DNA of 64,000 nt from JAICWP01 sp035278025 (lineage in GTDB: Bacteria; Acidobacteriota; Terriglobia; Terriglobales; Acidobacteriaceae): assembly GCA_035278025.1 (NCBI GenBank), contig DATEJK010000124.1, forward strand, positions 1 through 64,000. The letters are read 5' to 3'. The translations under genes were made by a program, and so were the position numbers. This document shows, piece by piece, positions 25,285 to 34,983 of this stretch. The notes beneath the pieces were generated by a model. The model was not told the DNA's origin. It ran no database searches and was given only the letters and a program-made list of their open reading frames with translations. How positions within the stretch are numbered: the first letter of the stretch is position 1; every line of letters starts with the position of its first letter.

Positions 25285-25295
25285 CCCACTCAGAT

Positions 25296-26528
<1,233 letters not shown>

Positions 26529-26604
26529 GACTTGCGCTCTCCGCTCCTCATACCGAAATTTGCTTCAACTGCCTGATTTCCACTTCTGATCTCGTGCCCA
26601 ATAC

Positions 26605-27846
26605 CTACAGCCGTATCCCCTGCGCTGCCTGGCCTTTGCTGAACAGCGCCTTCAGCTTGCCTACGCCCCATCTCTCGTCATGGTTGCCGCGGACGAGGCG
26701 GGCGCGGTGGCCGTAAAAAATCATGCCAATTACGGTGGTGAATTCGGGCTCGGCCAGCAGGGCCGGCATTTTGGCCAGCGGCGACGGCCATCCCAGGCGC
26801 ACCTGCTTGCGCAGCACCGATTCGGCAATCTCCAACATCCCGCTCAGCCGCGCCCCGCCGCCGGTGAGCACCACGCCGGCGCCGCAACTCTCCAGCAGCC
26901 CGCCGTGCCGCAGTCCGTCGCGCAGCATCTCAAACAGTTCGCGGGCCCTCGGCTCCAGAATTTCTCCCAGTACCCGCTGTGCGATCATGCGCGAAGGCCG
27001 ATCTCCCACCGAAGGCACCTCCACCTCATGACCCTCGGGAATGCGGGTGACCACGGCACAGCCGTAACTTCGTTTCAGCTTCTCCGCTTCCACCAGCGGA
27101 GTTCGCAAACCGACGGAAATGTCGCTGGTAAAGTGGTCGCCGCCCACGGGCAGCACGGCGGTATAAGCCACTGCGCCATCCTGAAAACCGACCACCTCGG
27201 TGGAACCGGCGCCAACATCCACCAGGCACACGCCCAATTCGCGCTCTTCAGGGCGCAGCACGGCGTCGGCGCAAGCCAGCGGCTCAAACACCGTGTCGCT
27301 CACGTGCACCCCGGCGCGGTTGAGCACGGTGACCACATTCTGTGTGGCGCTGTTGGCGGCGGTCACAACGTGCACTTTCACTTCCAGCTTGCTGCCCATC
27401 ATGCCCAGAGGATCGCGAATGCCGGGCTGGTGGTCGAGGATGAACTCCTGCGGCAGCAGGTGGAGAAAGTCGCGGTCGTTGGGCAACGAAATGGCCTTGG
27501 CCTTTTCCACGGCGGAGCGGATTTCATCGCGCGTAATTTCGCGAGGACGCTGGCCCAAACTGATGCCGCCTACGCTGTTCACCCCGCGCACGTGAGACCC
27601 CCCCACGCCCACGATGGCGCGTTCGATGGGGGCGGATATTCCGTCTTCCGCCTGCTCCACCGCTTGCTGCACGGAAGCCACGGCCCGCTCCAGGTCCATG
27701 ATGACCCCCTTGCGCGAGCCCAGCGAATCAGCCACGCCGTGACTGCGGTAGCGCAGCCCGGCTTCGGTAATTTCGGCCACCAGCGCGCAAGTCTTGGCGC
27801 TGCCTACGTCAATTGCGGTCAGGAGATGCGGGTTGTTGTTTGCCAT
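26605..27846 (-). CDS. ftsA: Cell division protein FtsA
   Basis: The protein is 413 residues of the actin-like fold. Phosphate-1 motif AIDVGSAKTCALVAEI lies at about 11-26, the 1C-domain is around 85-165 (VGVGGSHVRGVNS, EIRSAVEKAKAI), phosphate-2 reads LVDVGAGSTEV, and the adenosine motif is VLTGGGARLSGM. FtsA tethers FtsZ to the membrane and recruits later division proteins. The C-terminal end (KLKALFSKGQAAQGIRL) fits the usual amphipathic membrane-targeting helix. It sits between ftsQ and ftsZ, the standard dcw order. Confidence 0.95.
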   Translation of the reverse strand: MANNNPHLLTAIDVGSAKTCALVAEITEAGLRYRSHGVADSLGSRKGVIMDLERAVASVQQAVEQAEDGISAPIERAIVGVGGSHVRGVNSVGGISLGQRPREITRDEIRSAVEKAKAISLPNDRDFLHLLPQEFILDHQPGIRDPLGMMGSKLEVKVHVVTAANSATQNVVTVLNRAGVHVSDTVFEPLACADAVLRPEERELGVCLVDVGAGSTEVVGFQDGAVAYTAVLPVGGDHFTSDISVGLRTPLVEAEKLKRSYGCAVVTRIPEGHEVEVPSVGDRPSRMIAQRVLGEILEPRARELFEMLRDGLRHGGLLESCGAGVVLTGGGARLSGMLEIAESVLRKQVRLGWPSPLAKMPALLAEPEFTTVIGMIFYGHRARLVRGNHDERWGVGKLKALFSKGQAAQGIRL

Positions 27847-27924
27847 GATCTCGTTTCACTGTCACCCGGTTTGAAGCCGGCGGCTAAGCTCGCTTGCTGA
27901 CTGGCCGGCTAGCCAGACAGAAAG

Positions 27925-29082
27925 CTAGCCAGCTCGTTTCACGTGCCGCGGGCGGCGGTGTTTCGCCACTTTTTTATGCTTGCCCGCCCTCGCCACACGT
28001 GCCGGCAGCTTCGCTATCCGGTCCGGCTTTCGCCCGCCGTGCCCCAACGGGCTGCTGGCCCGCTTCAAGTCGGTGGTGGTCAAAGCCGCCGGCTTCACTC
28101 CCGCGGCAATGGCGGCGCGCGCCGCCGGTCCGCTCAGCGGCTTTTGCGCCAGCAAGCTCGTATCCGGATTCACGATGATCTGCCGGTCGTAGCGCAAATC
28201 CACCGAATCCAGTTTCTGAAACTGCTGCCGCCATTCCGCCACGTGGGTCACGTAAATCTTGTAGCGCTGCAGAAAATTTCCCGCTCCCAGATGCACCAAT
28301 ACCGCCCCCGAAGGATCGTTGACCATGACCTTCACATCATCGGGGTCCGACAGGTCCACTTCGCTGAGGTCCTGGGAATAATGCGCGCCGCTGGAATCCA
28401 GGTCCTGAATGAGCTGGCTATAAATATCCATGCGCGCGGCGCGGGTGGAGAGCGGTTCCGCTTCGCCCATGCCCACAATCACGGGAAACGAGTATTGCTG
28501 GTGACCGCCCACGGGCAGGTCCATGACCACGCCATCGGCGTCAATCAGGGAAATATGGGAGCCGATGCGGGCGAAAGCCACCGGCGTGCGCTCCTGAATC
28601 TGCACCTCCAGCCGGTTGGGCAGGAAGCGCATGACCGCCGCCGATTTCACCCACGGAATCCGCTCCAGTTGCTTCTGGCGCTGGGCTAGAGGAATAAAAA
28701 AAGTGTTGCGGCCAATGTCGCCGCCCATCACTTCCATCACCTGGGCGCGGCTGACGTTGTGATTGCCGGAAAGCCCAATGTCGTCGCTGGACTCAATGGT
28801 GAAGCGCCAGGAGTGGGCGCCGTACTGCATGGCTACGCCGGCAACTATGGCGATCAGGATGAGGAGAGCAGCTACGACAGCGGCCCGTTTCAGCCGGTGG
28901 GCGGCTTTTCTGGGAAGGGACCCTCGACGGACAGAGACACGCTTCTGCGCGCGCAAAAACGGCGATTCTTGCTCGGATTCCAAGTCAACCAGGCGGGCAT
29001 CATCCAGCGTGGCGGGAATGTACTCCGCACTGGGCGTGAGCTCCAGGTCGTCCTGGGCAGGTGGAACGTTTCTACGCGCCAT
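27925..29082 (-). CDS. ftsQ: Cell division protein FtsQ
   Basis: The protein is 385 residues: a cytoplasmic N-terminus of about 65 residues, one membrane span at about 67-86 (RAAVVAALLILIAIVAGVAM), a POTRA domain from about 98 (IGLSGNHNVSRAQVMEVMGG) and the FtsQ beta domain (ERTPVAFARIG, ALLNL-like strands to about 300). The tail from about 310 is unusually long and basic, ending in KHKKVAKHRRPRHVKRAG. FtsQ links early and late division proteins in the periplasm. The basic tail is beyond the usual E. coli length and might contact peptidoglycan or lipid headgroups, which is inference. Confidence 0.9.
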   Translation of the reverse strand: MARRNVPPAQDDLELTPSAEYIPATLDDARLVDLESEQESPFLRAQKRVSVRRGSLPRKAAHRLKRAAVVAALLILIAIVAGVAMQYGAHSWRFTIESSDDIGLSGNHNVSRAQVMEVMGGDIGRNTFFIPLAQRQKQLERIPWVKSAAVMRFLPNRLEVQIQERTPVAFARIGSHISLIDADGVVMDLPVGGHQQYSFPVIVGMGEAEPLSTRAARMDIYSQLIQDLDSSGAHYSQDLSEVDLSDPDDVKVMVNDPSGAVLVHLGAGNFLQRYKIYVTHVAEWRQQFQKLDSVDLRYDRQIIVNPDTSLLAQKPLSGPAARAAIAAGVKPAALTTTDLKRASSPLGHGGRKPDRIAKLPARVARAGKHKKVAKHRRPRHVKRAG

Positions 29083-29132
29083 CAGCCGTATTCAGTTGTC
29101 GTCGAGAATCGCCGCAGTAACTATAGCTGCTT

Positions 29133-29388
29133 TGGTTCAAATTTGAGACAGGTATTTTTCCACAGGCGCTCAGATTCATCGCCGCTGATAAACGCGGGTG
29201 AACGCGGACCAATATTGGGGAATCAAGTATGACAACAGAGCGCCGGAGCGGCCGCCAGATCCGTTCGCCGCGGATGAACGCAGATCAACGAGGATCGTCG
29301 CTGTGGCCTGACGCGGGCGAGGGCGCCCGCGCCACAAGATTTTGAAAAATCTGCGGTCATCCGGGTGAATCCGCGGCGATGAATCCGG
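29133..29388. repeat. Intergenic region with inverted copies of a GAACGCGGAT-type repeat
   Basis: The 318-base gap between ftsQ and the M24 peptidase holds no gene. It contains GATTCATCGCCGC (29173-29185), its exact inverse GCGGCGATGAATC (29373-29385), and variants of the words GATAAACGCGGGTGAACGCGGA and GATGAACGCAGATCAACGAGGA near 29185-29205 and 29275-29297. A GC-rich unit lies at about 29310-29338. These resemble short interspersed repeats of soil bacteria. The ftsQ promoter, if any, would also lie here. Confidence 0.6.
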
Positions 29389-29400
29389 GTTTGACCGAAA

Positions 29401-30693
29401 TCAAGCTACGTTGCCGAAGGGGTGCTCCAGCGACGGGCTTTGGGGCGTAAACAGCTCGGCGCCGTTTTCGGTGATGTGCATGTCGTCTTCCAGGCGCACG
29501 CCAAACTCGCCCCGAATGTAGATTCCGGGCTCGTCGCTGAAGGTCATATCCGGACGCAACGGCAGCGTATCGCCATGCACCAGGTAAGGCCACTCATGCC
29601 CGTCCATGCCCATGCCATGGCCTAGCCGGTGAGTGAAGTACTTGTATCCGGGTCCGTAGCCGGCATCGGTAATCACTTTGCGCGCGGCCGCGTCCACCTC
29701 CTGCGCGGGCACTCCCGGCCGGGCGGCGCCCAAAGCTGCGGTTTGCGCGCCATGCACGATGTCGAACACCTTCCTCATCTTGTCGGTGGGCTTGCCCAGA
29801 ACAAACGTGCGGCTGATGTCGGAAACGTAACCTTCGACCTTGCAGCCTCCGTCCATCAGCAGGATGGTTCCGTCGCGAATCACCTGCGGCGTGATGGAGC
29901 CATGCGGCAGGGCCGAGTATTCGCCCACCTGGATTTCGGCCTCACCTTCGAATCCCAACTGGCGGTGCGCGGCCGCCACCAGGTCTTCAAAATCGTGCTG
30001 GGTCATGCCCTCGCGCAGCGCGTTGTAGGCGGCGGCGTAGGCGCTGAGTGTGACTTTCGCGGCCAGGCGCATAAGCTCGATCTCGTGCCCGCTCTTCACC
30101 ATGCGGCAGCCCGCCGTGACCGGGGTAGCGCTGGTAATGTGAACCTGCGAGGCTGCCAGTCCCACGCCATGGCTGAACACGAAGCGCGTGGACTCATCAA
30201 TTCCAAGTGTCCCGGTGCTGAGACCGCGGTCCTTCAGGCCCTGTGCCACCAGCCGGTAGGGGCTCTCATCTTCATTCCAGTAGCGCACTTCGGCCTCAGC
30301 CAGCGGACCTTTGGCGATCTGCTCGTGCGAGCGGTCAGTTTCAAAGTAAGGACACACAAAGAAGGCCGTGCCCTTGGCCGGCAGAAGAAATGCCAACAGG
30401 CGCTCGCCTCCCCACCAGTTGATGCCGGTGAAGTAATCCAGCGACGTGCCGGCCGTGAGCATAATGGCATCCAGTTGGTTGCTCGCCATGAGCTCGTGTG
30501 CTTTTGCCAGGCGCGCCTGGCGCTCATCATTGGTGATGGGGTGGGCCTGATCCTTCATGGATTTGAGCGCCGCTATGGAAGGCGGCAGCGGACGACAATC
30601 GCTGTCCACGGTCTGCGGTGCGGCGTGCGCAGGCAGCGCGGCGGCTCCGGCAGCCAGCGCGCTGCCGTAAAGAAACTTGCGGCGAGAGACCAT
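29401..30693 (-). CDS. Tat-exported M24 metallopeptidase (Xaa-Pro aminopeptidase-like)
   Basis: The protein is 430 residues. It begins with a twin-arginine signal peptide (SRRKFLYGSALAAGAAALPAHA). The creatinase-type N-domain extends to about 180, and the pita-bread catalytic domain follows with the five metal ligands in order: Asp in LLMDGGCKV, Asp in YVSDISRT, His in HRLGHGMGMDGHE, Glu in FSDEPGIYI and Glu in VRLEDDM. It should be a folded, metal-loaded periplasmic aminopeptidase cleaving Xaa-Pro bonds. Its place between murC and ftsQ is where murB and ddl often sit, so it may be transcribed with the division genes. A link to peptidoglycan is not shown. Confidence 0.88.
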   Translation of the reverse strand: MVSRRKFLYGSALAAGAAALPAHAAPQTVDSDCRPLPPSIAALKSMKDQAHPITNDERQARLAKAHELMASNQLDAIMLTAGTSLDYFTGINWWGGERLLAFLLPAKGTAFFVCPYFETDRSHEQIAKGPLAEAEVRYWNEDESPYRLVAQGLKDRGLSTGTLGIDESTRFVFSHGVGLAASQVHITSATPVTAGCRMVKSGHEIELMRLAAKVTLSAYAAAYNALREGMTQHDFEDLVAAAHRQLGFEGEAEIQVGEYSALPHGSITPQVIRDGTILLMDGGCKVEGYVSDISRTFVLGKPTDKMRKVFDIVHGAQTAALGAARPGVPAQEVDAAARKVITDAGYGPGYKYFTHRLGHGMGMDGHEWPYLVHGDTLPLRPDMTFSDEPGIYIRGEFGVRLEDDMHITENGAELFTPQSPSLEHPFGNVA

Positions 30694-30730
30694 GAGCCCT
30701 CCAGATTCAGAACCGGGATTGGACTGAGAG

Positions 30731-32143
30731 TTAGCCGGCGGTGATTTTAACAGCGTGGGGACGGGCTTGCAGTTGCTGCAGGATTTGCGGGCCGAGCTGA
30801 GAAATATTGCCAGCGCCCAAAGTGATCACCAGGTCGCCCTCTTCGGCCACCGCGGCCGCGGCGCCGGCGGCTTCGCCAAAAGAGCCCAGGTAGACGGCGG
30901 TCTTCCCTCCCAGCTTGATTACCTGCTGGGCCAGCTCCTCCCCGGTGACGCCGGGGATGGGCTGCTCGCTGGCGGGATAAATGTCGAGCACAAAAACCGA
31001 ATCGGCATCGGCGAAGGCGGTGGCGAACTGGTCCATCAGCGCCTGGGTTCGAGTGTAGCGGTGCGGTTGAAACACCACGTGAATGCGGCGGTAGCCGCAC
31101 TCGCGGGCAGCCGCCAGGGTGGCGCGAATCTCCGTGGGATGATGGCCGTAATCATCCACCACACTCACCCCGGCCGCCTTGCCGCGCAGCTGGAAGCGGC
31201 GGTCCACCCCGTGAAAGTTGTCCAGCGCCTGGCGAATCTGCTCCACGGGAACATCCAGCCCTACCCCCACGGCAATGGCGGCGGTGGCATTGAGGATATT
31301 GTGCGCGCCGGGCACGCGCAGGCGAAATTCCCCCAGGTCCTCGCCCCGGTAGCGCACCTGGAAGCGGCTGCCGGTGGCGCCATCATCAAATTCCACCTGC
31401 GAGCTCATGATGCGGAAGTCGGAATCGGGCCGCCGCCCGTAGGTGAGTGCCCGGCGGCGCAATTGCGGCAGCAGTGAGCGCAGCGGCGCATCGTCATTGC
31501 ACATCACCACCATCCCGTAGAAGGGCACCCGGTCCATGAATTCCAGAAAGGTGCGCTTCACGTCGCGCAGGTCGCGGTAGCAATCCATGTGCTCGCGGTC
31601 AATGTTGGTGACCACGGTCAGAATTGGGGACAAGGTCAGGAAGGAGCGGTCGCTCTCATCCGCTTCCGCCACCAGGTACTGCGACTTTCCCAGGCGCGCA
31701 TTAGAACCCATGGCATCCACCCGCCCGCCCACCACCACCGTGGGATCGAGCCCGCCGGCGGCCAGCACCGCCGCTACCATGGAGGTGGTGGTGGTCTTGC
31801 CATGCATGCCGGCAATGGCGATGCCGTACTTCAGGCGCATCAGTTCGGCCAGCATTTCCGCGCGGCGGATTACGGGAATCACCAGCCGCTGCGCCTCGCG
31901 CACCTCTGGATTGTCCGGGGAAATGGCGGAACTGGTGACCACCACCTCGGCGCCGGCTACGTTGGCGATGGAATGGCCTTCAAAAATGGTGGCGCCCAGG
32001 CTGGCCAGCCGCTGCGTGACCGGCGAAAGCTTCAGGTCGGAGCCGGACACCTTGAAGCCCAGGGTCAGCAGCACTTCGGCGATGCCGCTCATGCCGATGC
32101 CGCCGATACCCACAAAATGCACGTGTTGGATCTTGGCAAACAT
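30731..32143 (-). CDS. murC: UDP-N-acetylmuramate-L-alanine ligase MurC
   Basis: The protein is 470 residues. The N-terminal UDP-binding motif is VHFVGIGGIGMSGIAEVL, the ATP loop is GMHGKTTTTS near 110, the Mur-ligase motif is TNIDREHMD, and the C-terminal domain starts with GVDRRFQLRG and DDYGHHPTEIRATL. MurC adds L-alanine to UDP-N-acetylmuramate, the first amino acid of the peptide stem, using ATP in the cytoplasm. The substrate-forming MurB gene is not in this cluster. murG lies 64 bases upstream on the same strand. Confidence 0.96.
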   Translation of the reverse strand: MFAKIQHVHFVGIGGIGMSGIAEVLLTLGFKVSGSDLKLSPVTQRLASLGATIFEGHSIANVAGAEVVVTSSAISPDNPEVREAQRLVIPVIRRAEMLAELMRLKYGIAIAGMHGKTTTTSMVAAVLAAGGLDPTVVVGGRVDAMGSNARLGKSQYLVAEADESDRSFLTLSPILTVVTNIDREHMDCYRDLRDVKRTFLEFMDRVPFYGMVVMCNDDAPLRSLLPQLRRRALTYGRRPDSDFRIMSSQVEFDDGATGSRFQVRYRGEDLGEFRLRVPGAHNILNATAAIAVGVGLDVPVEQIRQALDNFHGVDRRFQLRGKAAGVSVVDDYGHHPTEIRATLAAARECGYRRIHVVFQPHRYTRTQALMDQFATAFADADSVFVLDIYPASEQPIPGVTGEELAQQVIKLGGKTAVYLGSFGEAAGAAAAVAEEGDLVITLGAGNISQLGPQILQQLQARPHAVKITAG

Positions 32144-32155
32144 TCAATTCACATC

Positions 32156-32206
32156 CACCACAGAGGACACGAAGGCACACAAAGGACAGCCTTGGTTTCC
32201 TTTGTG
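32156..32206. repeat. CCACAGAGGACAC-type intergenic repeat with hairpin
   Basis: The gap between murG and murC carries CCACCACAGAGGACACGAAGG. It is followed by the inverted pair CACAAAGGA (32178-32186) and TCCTTTGTG (32198-32206). The same words occur in the window at 18797-18814 and 34602-34628, so this is a dispersed family. Confidence 0.6.
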
Positions 32207-32207
32207 G

Positions 32208-33281
32208 CTAACTTCTCACCCCCGCCAGGCGCGCCGCCATTTCCGCAATCTCCAGCGCCGCCCGCGGATGCGCCAAAGAACATGCTGCCTGCGCCATGCG
32301 CGCCAGCCGCGCCCGGTCGTTCAGCAGTGCTTGCACGCTGCGTACCAGGCGCTCGCCGCTCAACTCGGCTTCCGCGATCAGTTCGGCGGCCCCGGCGGCC
32401 GCCAGCGCTTCCGCGTTGCGCAACTGGTGATCATCCGCGGCTTTAGGGAAGGGTACAAAAACAGCTGGCCTTCCCGCCGCCGTTATTTCCGCCACCGTGC
32501 TCGCGCCGGAGCGGCAAACCAGCAGGTCAGCGCGGGCAAATACACCCGGCATATCGTCTATAAACGGATACACTTCCGCGGAAATTCCAGCACGCAGATA
32601 CGCCCCTTGCGCGTCATTATAATCGCGCTCGCCGGTCTGGTGGATGATGTGCAGCCCGGGTATGTGCCGCTGCAGGGCGGCGAGCGATTCGACCATGACC
32701 CGGTTCAAGGCACTGGCTCCCTGGCTGCCGCCGAACACTAGCAGCGTGGGGGGACGGCCGCATGGGGAATACGGAGGCACCAGAAAGAACTCCTGGCGCA
32801 CTGGCACGCCCGTGACTATGGCCCGCCTGAAATAGCGGGCGGTCTGCTCGAAGTGCACTGCCGCCAGGGTCACCATGGGCGCCACCACGCGATTGGCGAA
32901 TCCGGGCACCACGTTGGGTTCAAAAACCAGGGTGGGCATGCTGCGGAGAGCGGCGGCCAGCATGGCCGGGCCGGAGGCATAGCCGCCCACACCTACCACC
33001 ACGTCCGGACGGTAGTGCCCCAAGATCTGCGATGAGGCCACAATCGCCCTGGGCAGAGCGGTCAACGTGCGCAGTTTCGTGGCCAGGCTGACCCGGTTCA
33101 GCGCTCCAACCTCAATCAGGAGCAATTCAAATCCTGCCGCCGGAACCAGGCGGTTCTCCAGGCCGCGAGCCGTGCCCACAAACAGCACCTCGGCGCGGAA
33201 GCGCTCCCGCAATTCCCGCGCGATGGCCAGCGCCGGAATCACGTGCCCGCCCGTCCCTCCCCCCGCTATAACTGCCCGCAT
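32208..33281 (-). CDS. murG: UDP-N-acetylglucosamine-N-acetylmuramyl-pyrophosphoryl-undecaprenol transferase MurG
   Basis: Homology begins at ATG 33281 (MRAVIAGGGTGGHVIPALA); the frame also allows an ATG at 33362, adding 27 residues, and neither has a clear ribosome-binding site. From 33281 the protein has 357 residues. G-loop 1 is GGGTGGHV, G-loop 2 is VGVGGYASGP, and the third is LVFGGSQGASALN, with the donor-binding block CRSGASTVAEITAAGRP. MurG makes lipid II at the inner face of the membrane. It follows ftsW in the operon. Confidence 0.95.
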   Translation of the reverse strand: MRAVIAGGGTGGHVIPALAIARELRERFRAEVLFVGTARGLENRLVPAAGFELLLIEVGALNRVSLATKLRTLTALPRAIVASSQILGHYRPDVVVGVGGYASGPAMLAAALRSMPTLVFEPNVVPGFANRVVAPMVTLAAVHFEQTARYFRRAIVTGVPVRQEFFLVPPYSPCGRPPTLLVFGGSQGASALNRVMVESLAALQRHIPGLHIIHQTGERDYNDAQGAYLRAGISAEVYPFIDDMPGVFARADLLVCRSGASTVAEITAAGRPAVFVPFPKAADDHQLRNAEALAAAGAAELIAEAELSGERLVRSVQALLNDRARLARMAQAACSLAHPRAALEIAEMAARLAGVRS

Positions 33282-33489
33282 GGATGTAGAAGGATACGCT
33301 ATGCGGGCGCGGGCAGCGGGGGCTTCGGGACGGGATTTCGGTGTTTCAACGGCTGAAGACATGAAGAAAATTGAGTAATTGTGTAATTGAGTAATTGTGT
33401 AATTGAAAACCCCACTCGGGACGCGGCAGTCAATCTACCCGATTACGCAATCACAAAATTTCTCACTGGGCGCGGCGCTTCGCGCCGCG

Positions 33490-34581
33490 CTAGTCCACCT
33501 GCTGAGTAATATTGAGCAAAACGCCCACGCAAGCCAAGGTGACGAACAGCGATGTACCGCCGTAGGAAATAAAGGGCAGGGGGATGCCCTTGGTAGGAAG
33601 AATTCCCAGCACCACGCTGATATTGAACAGCGCCTGCAACACCACCATGCTGGTAATGCCCACGGCCAGCAGCTTGCCAAAGGTGTCCTGGATGAGCACG
33701 GCGGCGCGGATGCCACGGTAGAGGAAGAGCAGAAACAGGCCCACGATCACCAGCGAGCCTGCCAGCCCCACTTCCTCGGCCGTAGCGGCAAAAATAAAGT
33801 CAGTGTGCGGCTCCGGCAAGTAGAACAGCTTCTCCTTGCCTTCCATCAGGCCCACGCCCATCAACCCGCCCGTGCCCACCGCAATCATGGACTGAATGAT
33901 GTGGAAGCCGTGGCCCTGGGGGTCAGCCCAGGGATTCAGGAACGCCAGGATTCGCTCATAACGCCACTTGACACGAAAAATGAGGGCATAGAGGACTGGA
34001 GCCGATGCGGCCAGCCCATAGCCGAAGTAGCGCAGACGCATGCCGGCTACAAACAGCACCGTGCCGGTGATGCCGGCGCAGGCGATGGCTGTGCCCAGGT
34101 CCGGTTCCTTGACGATCAGCCCCAGAAAAACCACGGTGGGCACGATGGCCGGCAGCAGGGTGTTGCGCCAATCGTCCATCTGCCGGGTGCGGTTTTCCAG
34201 GAAATAGGCGAGAAAGAGAATGAGGGCGGGCTTGGCGATTTCCGAAGGTTGCAGCGAGAACCACCCAGCGTGAATCCAGCGGTGGGTGTTGTGCGAGCGG
34301 TCGAGAAAAAACACCGCAATCAGCAGCAGCGTGGTTACGCTGAGCACGGAGAAGACCACGGCCGGCTGCCGGTAGCGCCGGTAGTCAATCTTCATGGTTG
34401 CGAACATGGCCGCCAGGCCCGCCGCCGCCCACGCCACCTGCCGGATCAGAAAGGTGTAAGGCGAACCGTAACGGTCCTTGGCCATCACCGCCGAAGCGCT
34501 GAACACCATCACCAGCCCGATGAACACCAGCAGCACCGTGACCGTGAACAGCGTCCTGTCAACACTGACCCGTCTAGCCAT
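33490..34581 (-). CDS. ftsW: Lipid II polymerase FtsW (SEDS family)
   Basis: Start ATG 34581 (MARRVSVDRTLF) is preferred to the upstream ATG 34623, which gives a non-conserved leader. The 363-residue protein has about ten membrane spans and the SEDS motifs LQPSEIAKPALILFLAYFL, VKEPDLGTA and, near the C-terminal end, ISYGGTSLFVTLACVGVLLNI. SEDS proteins polymerise lipid II with a partner class-B penicillin-binding protein, here the ftsI product encoded in the same operon. The 402 bases in front hold repeat arrays. Confidence 0.95.
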   Translation of the reverse strand: MARRVSVDRTLFTVTVLLVFIGLVMVFSASAVMAKDRYGSPYTFLIRQVAWAAAGLAAMFATMKIDYRRYRQPAVVFSVLSVTTLLLIAVFFLDRSHNTHRWIHAGWFSLQPSEIAKPALILFLAYFLENRTRQMDDWRNTLLPAIVPTVVFLGLIVKEPDLGTAIACAGITGTVLFVAGMRLRYFGYGLAASAPVLYALIFRVKWRYERILAFLNPWADPQGHGFHIIQSMIAVGTGGLMGVGLMEGKEKLFYLPEPHTDFIFAATAEEVGLAGSLVIVGLFLLFLYRGIRAAVLIQDTFGKLLAVGITSMVVLQALFNISVVLGILPTKGIPLPFISYGGTSLFVTLACVGVLLNITQQVD

Positions 34582-34601
34582 AACCCTTGAAAAGAATTTC
34601 T

Positions 34602-34971
34602 CACCACAGAGGCACAGAGTCACAGAGGATTCGAGAAAAAGCTGTGGACGGGGCTCCTTGGGAGTAAACCCTAGGAAAGGGTTTCAAGGTTTCAAGGTTT
34701 CTGGATTTCAAGGTTTCTGGGTTTCAAGTTTCAAGATTTCAGAGGTTTCAAGGTTAAGGAGGTTTCAAGGTTCAAGTTTCGCGTTTCCAATTTCCATTGT
34801 CATCCCGAGCGAGCGCGACTGAGCGGACGCGAGGAAGCGCGAGTCGAGGGACCTTGCGCTTTCGGCACACCCAGTGCTGCCCACATAAGGGCCAGTCCGT
34901 TGTGAACCCCGGCGGGGCGGCACCAAACCTGCCGATCAGAAACCTTGAAACCTGTGAAACTTTGAAACCTG
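34602..34971. repeat. Repeat-rich murD-ftsW spacer with GGTTTCAA array
   Basis: The 402-base spacer contains no gene. 34602-34628 is a CACCACAGAGGCACAGAG-type unit. 34677-34790 is an irregular array of about ten copies of GGTTTCAA with variants GGTTTCTGGATTTCA and AGGTTTCTGGGTTTCAAG. 34939-34971 has the complementary words GAAACCTTGAAACCT, so the transcript could fold back on itself. Between these is a GAGCGAGCGCGACTGAGCGG-type word (34807-34850). The AT content of the array contrasts with the coding DNA. Confidence 0.65.
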
Positions 34972-34983
34972 ATTCAGTGCGTT

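Noticed and set aside
29629..30744. Long plus-strand frame opposite the M24 peptidase gene
   Set aside because: It shadows a well-conserved minus-strand gene with intact active-site motifs; its own translation has no recognisable domain.
34677..34790. Possible CRISPR-like array
   Set aside because: The units are only about 8-15 bases, irregular and without spacers of constant size; no cas gene is near.
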